A stretch of DNA of 64,000 bases, from assembly GCF_001280435.1 (NCBI RefSeq), contig NZ_LBIP01000017.1:1-64000 (forward strand), given 5' to 3'. The translations under genes and the position numbers were made by a program. Shown piece after piece: positions 54,822 through 62,950 of this stretch. This stretch comes from Mangrovimonas xylaniphaga (GTDB lineage: Bacteria; Bacteroidota; Bacteroidia; Flavobacteriales; Flavobacteriaceae). Each line of letters begins with the position of its first letter. Position 1 is the first letter of the stretch. The notes below the pieces were generated by a model. The model was not told the origin of the DNA. It saw only the letters and a program-made list of their open reading frames with translations, and ran no database searches.

Positions 54822-54846
54822 AGCCCGCTTTAGCGGGCTTTCTTTT
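54822..54846 (+). terminator. Terminator behind the SDR gene
   Basis: AGCCCGCT (54822-54829) and AGCGGGCT (54832-54839) form a GC-rich stem with a TT loop and a TTTCTTTTT tail. Confidence 0.92.
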
Positions 54847-54848
54847 TG

Positions 54849-55037
54849 TTAATTTTTAATGACTTTTTTTGTTGCAATAAGAATATTATTGGCGTAAAAA
54901 TTGGCCAAGTAGATACCACTTTCAAGTTGACTGATGTCTAGTTGAGTTGTACCATTATTCAATTGTGAGGAGAAGATTCGTTTTCCGTTTAAATCACTAA
55001 TTTCCACTGAAAGGTTTTGATTGGGTATTCTCGAATT
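54849..55037 (-). pseudogene. Remnant of a T9SS type A C-terminal sorting domain
   Basis: The minus strand encodes 62 residues without a start codon, closed upstream by TGA (55038-55040) and ending in TAA at 54849. The peptide matches a T9SS sorting domain: LSVEISDLNGKRIF, TQLDISQLESGIYLANF and a KKVIKN end. The expected YPNP opening appears only as IPNQN. The rest of the cargo protein is gone; upstream sequence runs into the promoter region of the TPR gene. It is too short and start-less to be a gene. Confidence 0.75.
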
Positions 55038-55107
55038 TCAAAATATACGCATCTTTGTAAAAACAAGAAAGTGTCCTTATCTTTAATACTACAAGAACAG
55101 TAACTCT

Positions 55108-55839
55108 ATGCGTTGGTTGATTTTATTAATCTTTTTGCCTTTGGTTGGGTTTGGTCAATTGGATCAGAAATTGGTTCGGACTTTAATCGAGAAAAAGGAA
55201 TTCTCCCGTGCAGAAAAATTGCTGTTACCTCATACTGATGGTTTTGAAGATTTGGAAGCCATAGAGTTGTTGGGAGACGTTTATGGTCACCAAAAAGAAT
55301 GGGATAAAGCGATTACAGAGTATGAAAAGTTGGTAGAGATACGTCCTAATATTGCTAATTATCAATACAAATATGGAGGCGCCTTAGGCATGAAAGCAAT
55401 AAGCATTAATAAAATTAGGGCATTGGCCATTATTGGAGATGTGGAGGAGGCGTTCTTAAAAGCGGCTAGTTTGGACCCAACTCATATTGATACTAGGTGG
55501 GCCTTGGTGGAGTTGTATGTGAAGCTCCCCATAATTTTAGGTGGTGGCTTAGATAATGCTATGCAATATGCTATTCAGCTGGAGGAACTGTCTTTGGTAG
55601 ATGGCTATTTGGCTAAGGGCTTTGTGTATTTCAATGGTGAGGATTTTGGCTTGGCCGAAACCTATTATAAAAGGGCCGTTGTGGTTGGGGGCTCTTTAAC
55701 TTGTTATAAGAAGCTTATAGAATTTTATATGTCGCAAGGTGAATTGGAAAAGGCTCTGAAGAATCTACAAGAAGCTTATTTTAAATATCCAAGTGAAGCT
55801 CTTTTGAGTCAAATTGCGGAGATTGAACAAAAAATGTAA
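55108..55839 (+). CDS. Secreted tetratricopeptide-repeat protein
   Basis: 243 residues with a signal peptide (MRWLILLIFLPLVGFGQ). TPR-like helices follow: LEAIELLGDVYGHQKEWDKA, ITEYEKLVEIRPNIANYQYK, ATLDPTHID-type capping (AASLDPTHIDTRWALVELY), YLAKGFVYFNGEDFGLAETY and SQGELEKALKNLQEAYFKYP. Such repeats bind proteins, so an envelope scaffold role is likely; no partner is known. It stands alone before mpl. Confidence 0.82.
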   Translation: MRWLILLIFLPLVGFGQLDQKLVRTLIEKKEFSRAEKLLLPHTDGFEDLEAIELLGDVYGHQKEWDKAITEYEKLVEIRPNIANYQYKYGGALGMKAISINKIRALAIIGDVEEAFLKAASLDPTHIDTRWALVELYVKLPIILGGGLDNAMQYAIQLEELSLVDGYLAKGFVYFNGEDFGLAETYYKRAVVVGGSLTCYKKLIEFYMSQGELEKALKNLQEAYFKYPSEALLSQIAEIEQKM

Positions 55840-55897
55840 TCTAAAAGTTGCATGCAAAACTTATGTAAGGAAGCTTCGGCCTTACAGTAGCAATCCT

Positions 55898-55905
55898 TAT
55901 ATTTG
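55898..55905 (+). promoter_or_regulatory. Promoter -7 box of mpl
   Basis: TATATTTG is a full match, 20 bases before the ATG at 55926. Confidence 0.6.
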
Positions 55906-55925
55906 AACACTTACAAACCTATGTT

Positions 55926-57281
55926 ATGAACGTACATTTTATAGCTATTGGCGGAGCAGCAATGCATAATTTAGCCATCGCATTACACAATAAAGGATAT
56001 CAGGTAACTGGAAGCGATGATGAAATTTTTGATCCTTCCAAATCAAGATTGGAAAGTAAAGGCTTGTTGCCAGAAGCCTATGGATGGTTTCCAGAAAAAA
56101 TTACTGCCGATTTAGATGCCGTAGTTCTAGGAATGCATGCCAAAGCTGATAATCCTGAACTTTTAAAAGCTCAGGAATTAGGATTGAAAATCTATAGCTA
56201 TCCTGAATTTTTGTACGAACAATCCAAGCATAAAACACGTGTTGTTATTGGTGGAAGTCATGGTAAGACCACGATTACATCCATGATTTTACATGTCATG
56301 AATTATCATGATATTGATGTGGATTTTATGGTGGGTGCCCAATTGGAAGGTTTTGATGTTATGGTAAAACTTACCGAAGACAATGATTTTATTGTTTTGG
56401 AAGGTGACGAATATTTAAGCTCTCCGATAGATCGAAGACCGAAGTTTCATTTGTACCAACCCAACATTGCTTTGTTGAGTGGGATAGCTTGGGATCATAT
56501 CAATGTATTTCCAACTTTTGATAATTATGTTGAGCAGTTCAAAATTTTTGTGGACAGTATTGTTAAGGGAGGAAGTATTTCATACAATGCCGAAGATGAA
56601 GCGCTGAAACGCGTTGTAGAAGCTAGTGAAAATACGATTAGAAAGTTGCCATACTATACACCGGAATATACTGTTGAAGATGGGGAAACTCTATTGGAAA
56701 CACCAGAGGGACCACTTCCTATTGAAGTATTTGGAAAGCATAATTTGAACAATCTCGCTGGAGCCAAGTGGATTTGTCAGCATATGGGGGTAGATGAGGA
56801 TGATTTCTACGAAGCCATTGCAACTTTTAAAGGAGCTAGTAAGCGATTGGAAAAGATAGCGGAAGGTAAGAGTTCTGTTGCTTACAAAGACTTTGCACAT
56901 TCTCCAAGTAAGGTGTCGGCCACAACAACGGCTATGAAAGAGCAATATCCAGACAAAACTGTAGTGGCTTGTTTGGAATTGCATACTTATAGTAGTTTGA
57001 ATGCCGAATTTTTAAAAGAATACAAAAGCGCACTGGATACTGCCGATGTGGCTGTGGTGTTCTATTCGCCTCATGCGGTAAAGATTAAGCAATTGGAAGA
57101 GGTGACGCATGAACAAATAGCGGATGCATTCGAAAGAGACGACCTGATTATCTATACCGATCCAGAAGCGTTTAAAGACTATTTGTTTTCACAGGATTTT
57201 ACCAATAAAGCTTTATTGTTAATGAGTTCTGGAAATTATGGTGGACTTGATTTCAACGCGGTAAAATCAATTATCAAGTAA
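55926..57281 (+). CDS. mpl: UDP-N-acetylmuramate:L-Ala-gamma-D-Glu-meso-DAP ligase
   Basis: Peptidoglycan-recycling ligase joining free murein tripeptide to UDP-MurNAc. The 451 residues have MurC-like order: VHFIAIGGAAMHNLAIALHN (about 3-22), YQVTGSDDEIFDP, P-loop VVIGGSHGKTTITSMI (about 106-121), LEGDEYLSSPIDRRPKFHLY and the C-terminal HSPSKVSATTTAMKE. GAAMHN in place of the MurC GxGMSG and the SS-PIDRRPKF segment favour Mpl over MurC. Its end overlaps the convergent crtYcd stop by 8 bases. Confidence 0.9.
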   Translation: MNVHFIAIGGAAMHNLAIALHNKGYQVTGSDDEIFDPSKSRLESKGLLPEAYGWFPEKITADLDAVVLGMHAKADNPELLKAQELGLKIYSYPEFLYEQSKHKTRVVIGGSHGKTTITSMILHVMNYHDIDVDFMVGAQLEGFDVMVKLTEDNDFIVLEGDEYLSSPIDRRPKFHLYQPNIALLSGIAWDHINVFPTFDNYVEQFKIFVDSIVKGGSISYNAEDEALKRVVEASENTIRKLPYYTPEYTVEDGETLLETPEGPLPIEVFGKHNLNNLAGAKWICQHMGVDEDDFYEAIATFKGASKRLEKIAEGKSSVAYKDFAHSPSKVSATTTAMKEQYPDKTVVACLELHTYSSLNAEFLKEYKSALDTADVAVVFYSPHAVKIKQLEEVTHEQIADAFERDDLIIYTDPEAFKDYLFSQDFTNKALLLMSSGNYGGLDFNAVKSIIK

Positions 57282-57981
57282 TTGAATGTTGGGTATTTTG
57301 AATGTTCTTGGTTTTGAAATACCTATAGCATTCAATATTTAAAAATATAAGCAACATACCATAAACACTATCCTCAATAGGGATGGTGGCAATTCTAATG
57401 CCTAGGTTTTCACTATTGTTATACCAAACAATGGGAGCGTCCAACAAAGAACCTGTTAAAATGCCATTACTGGCTATAAAAAACGGTAATATACAGAGGT
57501 AGGTGAGGTAATGAAAAGCTAGGTTGATTTTCCTGAATTTTAGGTAGGTTAAATACAAGGCACAAAGGCCAAAGGCACTTAGCGTATAGAGTTTGTCAAA
57601 ATTAAAAACTGCTATAATCGTAAAAAACAGAATTAGAATTGTTGTGATTTTTGCCTGAATTGTGTTCAATGGATTCCTTGCAACCAGTGAGTTTAGGGCG
57701 AAATAAGTAAATACGCAGGCAAAGGGAATACAGATGAAAAATAGGATTTCTTCAATAGGTAAATCGGCAATATTTATTATTAGTAAATAGTCGCTGTTAA
57801 ATCCCCAAACGCCAATATTGGTGAAATACCAATCCCAGATTAAAAATAATAAGGTCACAATTACATTGCCTTTAAAAAAGGCTTTCCAATCTTTATAAAA
57901 AGGATATTTCCTGTAGAAGCTGGCAATAAGAGGAATAAGGATACAGGTAAAATTTACAAGTAGATAGGTGTAGGGCTTCAT
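57274..57981 (-). CDS. Lycopene beta-cyclase, CrtYcd fusion type
   Basis: Inner-membrane cyclase turning lycopene into beta-carotene. The 235 residues have about seven membrane segments, with YKDWKAFFKGN, DWYFTNIGVWGFNSDYLL and the PIEEILFFICIPFACVF motif characteristic of heterodimer-derived (CrtYc + CrtYd) cyclases, and a second PIVWYNNSENLG and PIEDSVYGML pair. It is the last gene of the crt operon, coupled to crtZ by a one-base overlap. Confidence 0.88.
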   Translation of the reverse strand: MKPYTYLLVNFTCILIPLIASFYRKYPFYKDWKAFFKGNVIVTLLFLIWDWYFTNIGVWGFNSDYLLIINIADLPIEEILFFICIPFACVFTYFALNSLVARNPLNTIQAKITTILILFFTIIAVFNFDKLYTLSAFGLCALYLTYLKFRKINLAFHYLTYLCILPFFIASNGILTGSLLDAPIVWYNNSENLGIRIATIPIEDSVYGMLLIFLNIECYRYFKTKNIQNTQHSIT

Positions 57982-58439
57982 TATGCTTTGAACTGTTTAT
58001 GAAACTTTTTAGGAACCCATAGCATTCCGAAGCACTCACCGTCTTCCTTGTCCAAATGTTTGTGATGTACTTTATGGGCTTTTCGTAGCCCAATGAGGTA
58101 TTTATTCTTAATATTCTTGAACCATTTAAAGCGTTGGTGGATTAAAACATCATGGATTAAGAAGTAAGCAATGCCATAGAAAAAAATGCCCAATCCAATA
58201 AAGAACATAAAGTTTAATTTTGGAACGGCACCAAAATAGAAAAGCGCTATACTGGGGATGGCAAAAATGATGAAAAATGCATCGTTTTTTTCAAATACAT
58301 GAGGGTATTTAGGTTGGTGGTGATCTTCATGGAGATACCATAAAAATCCATGCATGATATATTTATGGGTAAACCACGTAACCAATTCCATAAAGGAGAA
58401 TGTGAGAACGGTAATTGCTATGTACAATAGAATTTCCAT
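57981..58439 (-). CDS. crtZ: Beta-carotene hydroxylase
   Basis: Di-iron membrane hydroxylase adding 3-hydroxyl groups to beta-carotene, giving zeaxanthin. The 152 residues carry the histidine clusters HKYIMH, HEDHHQP, HDVLIH and HKVHHKH typical of the fatty-acid-hydroxylase/CrtZ class, between four membrane segments. It lies 11 bases behind crtB and its stop overlaps the cyclase start. Confidence 0.92.
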   Translation of the reverse strand: MEILLYIAITVLTFSFMELVTWFTHKYIMHGFLWYLHEDHHQPKYPHVFEKNDAFFIIFAIPSIALFYFGAVPKLNFMFFIGLGIFFYGIAYFLIHDVLIHQRFKWFKNIKNKYLIGLRKAHKVHHKHLDKEDGECFGMLWVPKKFHKQFKA

Positions 58440-58450
58440 ACCAATATGTT

Positions 58451-59287
58451 TTATATAAAGTTTAATTTAAAGCGTATGTAAGCCTTTGTTAAGATAAGAA
58501 TTTTTAAAGGGTTGGAGATTCTAATGCGTTCATTTAATATATGTTTAGAATCCAATCTCTTTAATTTCTTCAATAAATTTAAATAATATTTATAGGCCAA
58601 ATACACGCCCAATCTACTTTCAAGGGGCAACACCACAATACCTTTGAAGGCTTCACGAAAATCATTTTCAATATCTTCAATAATGTCTTTTTTGTTGAGT
58701 TCAGATAAGGAATTGTTGTTTACATTAGGAAAGTAGGAGCGACCTAGTATTTCCATATCGTCTTTAAAATCCCTTAAGAAATTGACCTTTTGAAACGCCG
58801 AACCCAAGTATTGTGCTGGTGTTTTTAAAAGCTGAAACATGTCTTCGTCATTATTGGTGAAAACCCTTAGACACATAAGTCCAACTACATCGGCGGATCC
58901 ATAAATATAATTTTCGTAGGCTTCTTTGGTGGTATAGTCTTTTATTTTTAAATCCATTTCCATTCGCTTCAAGAAATCATCGGCATAAGTATGCAGGTCA
59001 TATTTCCACGCTACTTCTTGAAAGGCGTTTAATATTGGGTTCAAACTAATTTTTCGCTCTATGGCTTTTTTGTATTCCTCTTTAAACTCTTCAAATAACA
59101 CCTCTTGATCGTACTCGTGAAAGGAATCCACAATTTCATCGGCATAGCGTACAAATCCATAGATGGCATAAATGGCAGGTCTAATGGAAGGCGCAAAAAG
59201 TTTAATGCCCATGGAAAAGGAAGTGCTGTACTCTTGGGTTACAATTTTGCTGCATTTGAGGCTAGAAGTATCAAAAAGTGCTTTCAT
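58451..59287 (-). CDS. crtB: Phytoene synthase
   Basis: Condenses two geranylgeranyl diphosphates to phytoene, the first committed carotenoid step. The 278 residues have both Asp-rich motifs: RYADEIVDSFH (about 47-57) and NFLRDFKDDMEILGRSYFPN (about 170-189), plus SFSMGIKLFAP near the N-terminus. Its start overlaps the crtI stop by 4 bases (ATGA), so the two are translationally coupled. Confidence 0.95.
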   Translation of the reverse strand: MKALFDTSSLKCSKIVTQEYSTSFSMGIKLFAPSIRPAIYAIYGFVRYADEIVDSFHEYDQEVLFEEFKEEYKKAIERKISLNPILNAFQEVAWKYDLHTYADDFLKRMEMDLKIKDYTTKEAYENYIYGSADVVGLMCLRVFTNNDEDMFQLLKTPAQYLGSAFQKVNFLRDFKDDMEILGRSYFPNVNNNSLSELNKKDIIEDIENDFREAFKGIVVLPLESRLGVYLAYKYYLNLLKKLKRLDSKHILNERIRISNPLKILILTKAYIRFKLNFI

Positions 59288-60753
59288 AGTTTGGTGTGTT
59301 TTTGAATCAGTTCACTAACAATTTTTCCTGAAATAAGAGAAGGTGGTACTCCGGGGCCCGGTACGGTAAGCTGTCCGCAGAAATAGAGGTTGTTAACTTT
59401 TTTGCTTTTTAATTTAGGGCGTAATACATGGGTTTGCATGAGGGTGTTTGCCAAGCCATAAGCATTCCCTTTATAGGCATTATAGTCCTCTTTGAAATTG
59501 TTGATACAGTAGGATTCCTTAAAAAGAATATGGTCAAAAAGTGGTTGGTCCGTTAGGTGTTCCAAACGCTCTATAATTTGCTTGAAGTAATGATTTCTAA
59601 TAAGTTCATTGTCTTCTAAATCTGGTGCTAATGGAATTAAGAAAATGCCAGCCTCTTTACCTTCGGGAGCAGTTGTGGCATCTGTAATACTAGGGAAACT
59701 TGCATAAAAGAGAGGATTGTCAGGCCATTCTTTGGTGTTGTATATGGTTTTTGCATGATTCTCAAAATCACTGTCAAAACAAAGAGTATGATGAGAGACG
59801 TTGCTAAGTTTTTTGTCGAAACCTACGTAAAACAATAGCGCTGAAGGGGCGAAGGTTTTCTTGTTCCAGTAGGCTTCCGAATATTGTCTGTACTGTTGTG
59901 GTAGCAAGGTTTCGGTATGATGGTAATCGGCGCCGCTTAAGAGGATGTCGCAAACATATTCTTTGGAATTTGTTTTGACAGAGGTCACGGAATTCTTTTC
60001 AATATTTATTGATTCCACCGGGCTATTGGTGAGTATGTTCACTCCTAGGCTTTCGGCTAAATCTTTCATAGCTTTAACCACCATATACATGCCGCCTTCA
60101 GGATGCCAAGTTCCCAATTTAAAGTCGGCATAGTTCATGAAATTGTAAAAGGATGGAGTGTTGCTGGGTTTGGCACCTAGGAACAGCACGGGGAATTCTA
60201 ATATTTGCTGCAGCTTTTCATCTTTTACATAGTGGGAAATATCCTTTTTGATACTGGTAGCAAATCGATTTAATTTAGTGACAGTTTTTAGAGTCACAAT
60301 TTCAGCAACGGATTCTCCTGGTTGATATACCAAATCCTTAATGGCAAGGTTGTAGTTGTCTTCAGACTTATCTATAAACTTTTGTAAGGAGTTGCCACTT
60401 TGGGGTTCTATGTTTTCGAAAGTTGCTTTAATACCTTCAAAATCGGCCGAAATTGAAACGCTATCTTTTGGTCCAAAATATATTTGATAGGCTGGATCCA
60501 ATTTTTTTAGGTTGTAGAAATTGGAAGGATGCGTATTGAAATCTTCAAAAAAACGTTCAAAAACATCTGGCATCCAATAGAAGGTTGGACCAATATCAAA
60601 CGTAAAGCCATCACGCTTTAGCTGTCGGGCTCGTCCCCCAACCGTGTCGTTTTTCTCCAGAATAGAAACGTCAAAACCAGCCTGAGCCAAGTAACAGCTG
60701 GCAGAAAGGGATGAAAATCCTGAGCCTATAATAATTATTTTCTTCTTGGCCAT
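59284..60753 (-). CDS. crtI: Phytoene desaturase
   Basis: FAD-dependent desaturation of phytoene to lycopene. The 489 residues begin with the dinucleotide motif IIIGSGFSSLSASCYLAQAG and VGGRARQLKRDGFTFDIGP. The C-terminal FAD region PGPGVPPSLISGKIVSELI (about 467-485) is the bacterial CrtI signature. It is the first gene of crtI-crtB-crtZ-crtYcd; a 116-base gap with two inverted repeats separates it from the FAS1 lipoprotein gene upstream. Confidence 0.95.
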   Translation of the reverse strand: MAKKKIIIIGSGFSSLSASCYLAQAGFDVSILEKNDTVGGRARQLKRDGFTFDIGPTFYWMPDVFERFFEDFNTHPSNFYNLKKLDPAYQIYFGPKDSVSISADFEGIKATFENIEPQSGNSLQKFIDKSEDNYNLAIKDLVYQPGESVAEIVTLKTVTKLNRFATSIKKDISHYVKDEKLQQILEFPVLFLGAKPSNTPSFYNFMNYADFKLGTWHPEGGMYMVVKAMKDLAESLGVNILTNSPVESINIEKNSVTSVKTNSKEYVCDILLSGADYHHTETLLPQQYRQYSEAYWNKKTFAPSALLFYVGFDKKLSNVSHHTLCFDSDFENHAKTIYNTKEWPDNPLFYASFPSITDATTAPEGKEAGIFLIPLAPDLEDNELIRNHYFKQIIERLEHLTDQPLFDHILFKESYCINNFKEDYNAYKGNAYGLANTLMQTHVLRPKLKSKKVNNLYFCGQLTVPGPGVPPSLISGKIVSELIQKHTKL

Positions 60754-60786
60754 CTTATTAAAGTTAGTGTTTTTTTCTTACATACA

Positions 60787-60817
60787 AAACCGGTAACCAT
60801 TTGTAGATTACCGGTTT
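60787..60817 (-). terminator. Hairpin between the FAS1 gene and crtI
   Basis: AAACCGGTAA (60787-60796) and TTACCGGTTT (60808-60817) form a perfect 10-bp stem. Only a short T-rich tail follows on the minus strand, so termination may be partial and leave crtI readthrough. Confidence 0.5.
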
Positions 60818-60844
60818 CCAACCAATTAACCAACCAACGTAAAA

Positions 60845-60863
60845 ACGTACATCATGAGTACGT
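60845..60863. promoter_or_regulatory. Inverted repeat upstream of crtI
   Basis: ACGTAC (60845-60850) and GTACGT (60858-60863) flank 7 bases, about 90 bases before the crtI start. It could be an operator or part of the mRNA end behind the FAS1 gene. Confidence 0.3.
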
Positions 60864-60869
60864 GCTATA

Positions 60870-61895
60870 TTAATTAGGCAATAGTACTTGGTCAATAATG
60901 TGGATTACACCATTGCTAGCAGTTATATCTGCTGCTGTCACAGAAGCCGCTGCTCCTGTTTCATCAATAATGAATACACCCCCATCCAAATCGACCGTAA
61001 GCATACCGCCTTGAGCTGTTTCAACCATTTGTCCATCCGTTAAATCTGTAGAAAACACTGCGGCGCCTGCAACTACATGATAGGTGAGCACAGTTGCTAG
61101 TAGTGCTTTCTCTTCTTCGGTGTCAAAATCTTCTAAACTATTATAGTCTGGTCCTAAAGTTTCCAATAGGACTGCAAAGGCATCGTTTGTTGGTGCGAAT
61201 ACCGTAAATGGACCATCTGTTTGAAGCAATTCTACCAATCCTGCATCTGCTTGTATCAATGCGTCTACTAAAAGGCTTAGATTTTCGTTTCCAAGAGCAA
61301 TTTCAACTATGTTTTCTTCATTGATAGCATCAATTATTTCTTGAGGGAGCAATACTTTATCTATAATATGTATTACACCATTGGTAGCTTCCACATTCGC
61401 TGTAATAACATTGGCCTCTGTGGAAGTGGCGTCACTTATGGAAACCCCTCCATCTATATTAACGGTGATACTTTCTCCCTGTAGGGTAGTTATGGTTTGT
61501 CCGTCGGATAAATCGGATGACATTGCTGCTGCTCCGGCAATCACATGATATTGAAGGATTGTTCCTAATAACTCACGTTCTTCTTCGGTGTCGAAATCGG
61601 AAAGTGAATTAAAATTGTCCAAGGACCCTAACAGGTCTGAAAATGCGTCATTTGTTGGTGCGAATACTGTAAAAGGCCCATCTCCACTTAAGGCACCGAT
61701 TAAGTCGGAGTCGGCATTCTGATCTGCAACGGTAAGTGCTGACACCAAACTACTTAAATCGTCATTTGAGGCCGCTGTTTGAACAATGTTTAAGGTTGGT
61801 CCTGAGGGGATGTCGTTAGAGTCGTCATCATCACTGCAGGAGGTGTTGAAGGTCACTAAGAAAATAAGTGTAGCAAATTGAAGTATTTTTTTCAT
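60870..61895 (-). CDS. Surface lipoprotein with two fasciclin (FAS1) domains
   Basis: 341 residues from the ATG at 61895; an upstream TTG is less likely. The lipoprotein signal ends at S|C20, followed by SDDDD, which fits the surface-export signal described for Bacteroidota lipoproteins. Two FAS1 domains follow (about 35-180 and 195-341). Each has the GPFTVFAPTNDAF motif and the YHVIAGAA / YHVVAGAA and GVIHIIDKVLLP / GVIHIIDQVLLP ends. FAS1 domains act in adhesion and, in some bacteria, in carotenoid-linked contexts. It lies between the CarH-like regulator and crtI, on the crt strand. Confidence 0.9.
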   Translation of the reverse strand: MKKILQFATLIFLVTFNTSCSDDDDSNDIPSGPTLNIVQTAASNDDLSSLVSALTVADQNADSDLIGALSGDGPFTVFAPTNDAFSDLLGSLDNFNSLSDFDTEEERELLGTILQYHVIAGAAAMSSDLSDGQTITTLQGESITVNIDGGVSISDATSTEANVITANVEATNGVIHIIDKVLLPQEIIDAINEENIVEIALGNENLSLLVDALIQADAGLVELLQTDGPFTVFAPTNDAFAVLLETLGPDYNSLEDFDTEEEKALLATVLTYHVVAGAAVFSTDLTDGQMVETAQGGMLTVDLDGGVFIIDETGAAASVTAADITASNGVIHIIDQVLLPN

Positions 61896-62056
61896 GTCTA
61901 ACAATATTTTGATTAATGTTATACAAATATATGTAAAATATTTTAATTGTCTAACTTTGGTTTAAAATAAGTTTTACATTTTCAAATTGGTATTTTTCAG
62001 GGTTTTAAGTTTTTTCTCATAAATTTTAATTAAGTTTGTTACATAAATTACTTGAA
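61895..62056. promoter_or_regulatory. Divergent promoter region with repeated GTTAGACA motif
   Basis: On the minus strand TATATTTG (61924-61931) is a full -7 box for the FAS1 gene. GTTAGACA appears at 61948-61955, where the -33 element should be, and again at 61895-61902, just before and touching the ATG. On the plus strand TAAGTTTG (62031-62038) is a -7 box 18 bases before the regulator ATG; TAACTTTG (61952-61959) is a second candidate. The arrangement looks like a regulator-operator region shared by both genes. Confidence 0.5.
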
Positions 62057-62944
62057 ATGGGGAGCTATTCAATGGCACAGGTGGTGTCAATTACGGGGAT
62101 TAAATCGCATACATTACGCAAGTGGGAGAGTAGATATAGTTTTTTAACTCCCATGAGAACTGAGACGAATATTCGGTATTACACTGAAGAACAGTTGAAG
62201 GCACTTTTGAATATTGGAATTTTAACCAGGAACGGATATAGAATTTCTCAAATAGACAAAATGTCGCCAGAGGCTATCTATGAAGCGGTTTCACAGACCA
62301 TGACATCTGGTTCAAAGGAAGACGAAATAAACGCCTTGATTGTTGCCATGATTAATTTTAACGAAGCTGAGTTTGATAAGATATTCAAATCTGAGATTGT
62401 TAAAGCAGGATTAGTTTCTACCATTACGAACTTAATTTACCCATTCCTTAGGCAGGTTGGAGTTTTGTGGGGCAGTAATAAAGTCATGCCCGCTCAGGAG
62501 CATTTCATTTCAAATTTAATCCGTAGGAAGATGTTCCATTCTGTGGAACTCTTGGCTCCATGTAATAAGAACGCTCCCAAGATGGTCTTGTTTTTGTCGG
62601 AAGGCGAATGTCATGAAATAGCTTTGTTATTGGCTTATTACATCACAAGAAGTTCTGGTTGGAATGTGTTTTATCTAGGGCAGAGTGTACCTTATGAAAA
62701 CTTAGAAAAGGTGGTAAATGCTGTGAAGCCAGATTTGTTGATGACCATATATACTTCCAATGATTTGGAGAGAACAGAAGGCAGTATTCAAACCATCCTT
62801 GAAATGACAGATATTCCTTTGGTGGTTTCTGGTGGTCCTGTGATTACAGAAAATCAGGTGGAAGCTTTAGGTCAAAATGCTTCGTATCTCAAGGGACCAG
62901 GAGATTTAGTACAATTTTTACAAAACTTCCAGGTTGAAGCTTAA
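62057..62944 (+). CDS. MerR-family regulator with cobalamin-binding domain (CarH/LitR-like)
   Basis: A 295-residue transcription regulator. I start it at ATG 62057; a TTG at 62036 lies inside the -7 box and is rejected. Residues about 1-72 are a MerR DNA-binding head (YSMAQVVSITGIKSHTLRKW and RYYTEEQLKALLNIGILTRN). A four-helix part follows, with W138-x9-E148-H149 (LWGSNKVMPAQEH), then a Rossmann-like B12 part with E184-C-H186-E-I-A189. The W-x9-EH motif and H186 correspond to the residues that cap and ligate adenosylcobalamin in CarH. Light is known to release CarH from DNA; the same is inferred here from the crt genes alongside. Confidence 0.88.
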   Translation: MGSYSMAQVVSITGIKSHTLRKWESRYSFLTPMRTETNIRYYTEEQLKALLNIGILTRNGYRISQIDKMSPEAIYEAVSQTMTSGSKEDEINALIVAMINFNEAEFDKIFKSEIVKAGLVSTITNLIYPFLRQVGVLWGSNKVMPAQEHFISNLIRRKMFHSVELLAPCNKNAPKMVLFLSEGECHEIALLLAYYITRSSGWNVFYLGQSVPYENLEKVVNAVKPDLLMTIYTSNDLERTEGSIQTILEMTDIPLVVSGGPVITENQVEALGQNASYLKGPGDLVQFLQNFQVEA

Positions 62945-62950
62945 TTCCTT

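Noticed and set aside
55926-57281. Calling this gene murC
   Set aside because: The length, GGAAMHN loop and SSPIDRRPKF segment fit Mpl better; a murC would normally lie in a division/cell-wall cluster, which is absent.
62036-62056. TTG start giving a 302-residue CarH-like protein
   Set aside because: The TTG is part of the TAAGTTTG -7 box, so it would not be in the message; ATG 62057 fits the MerR family start.
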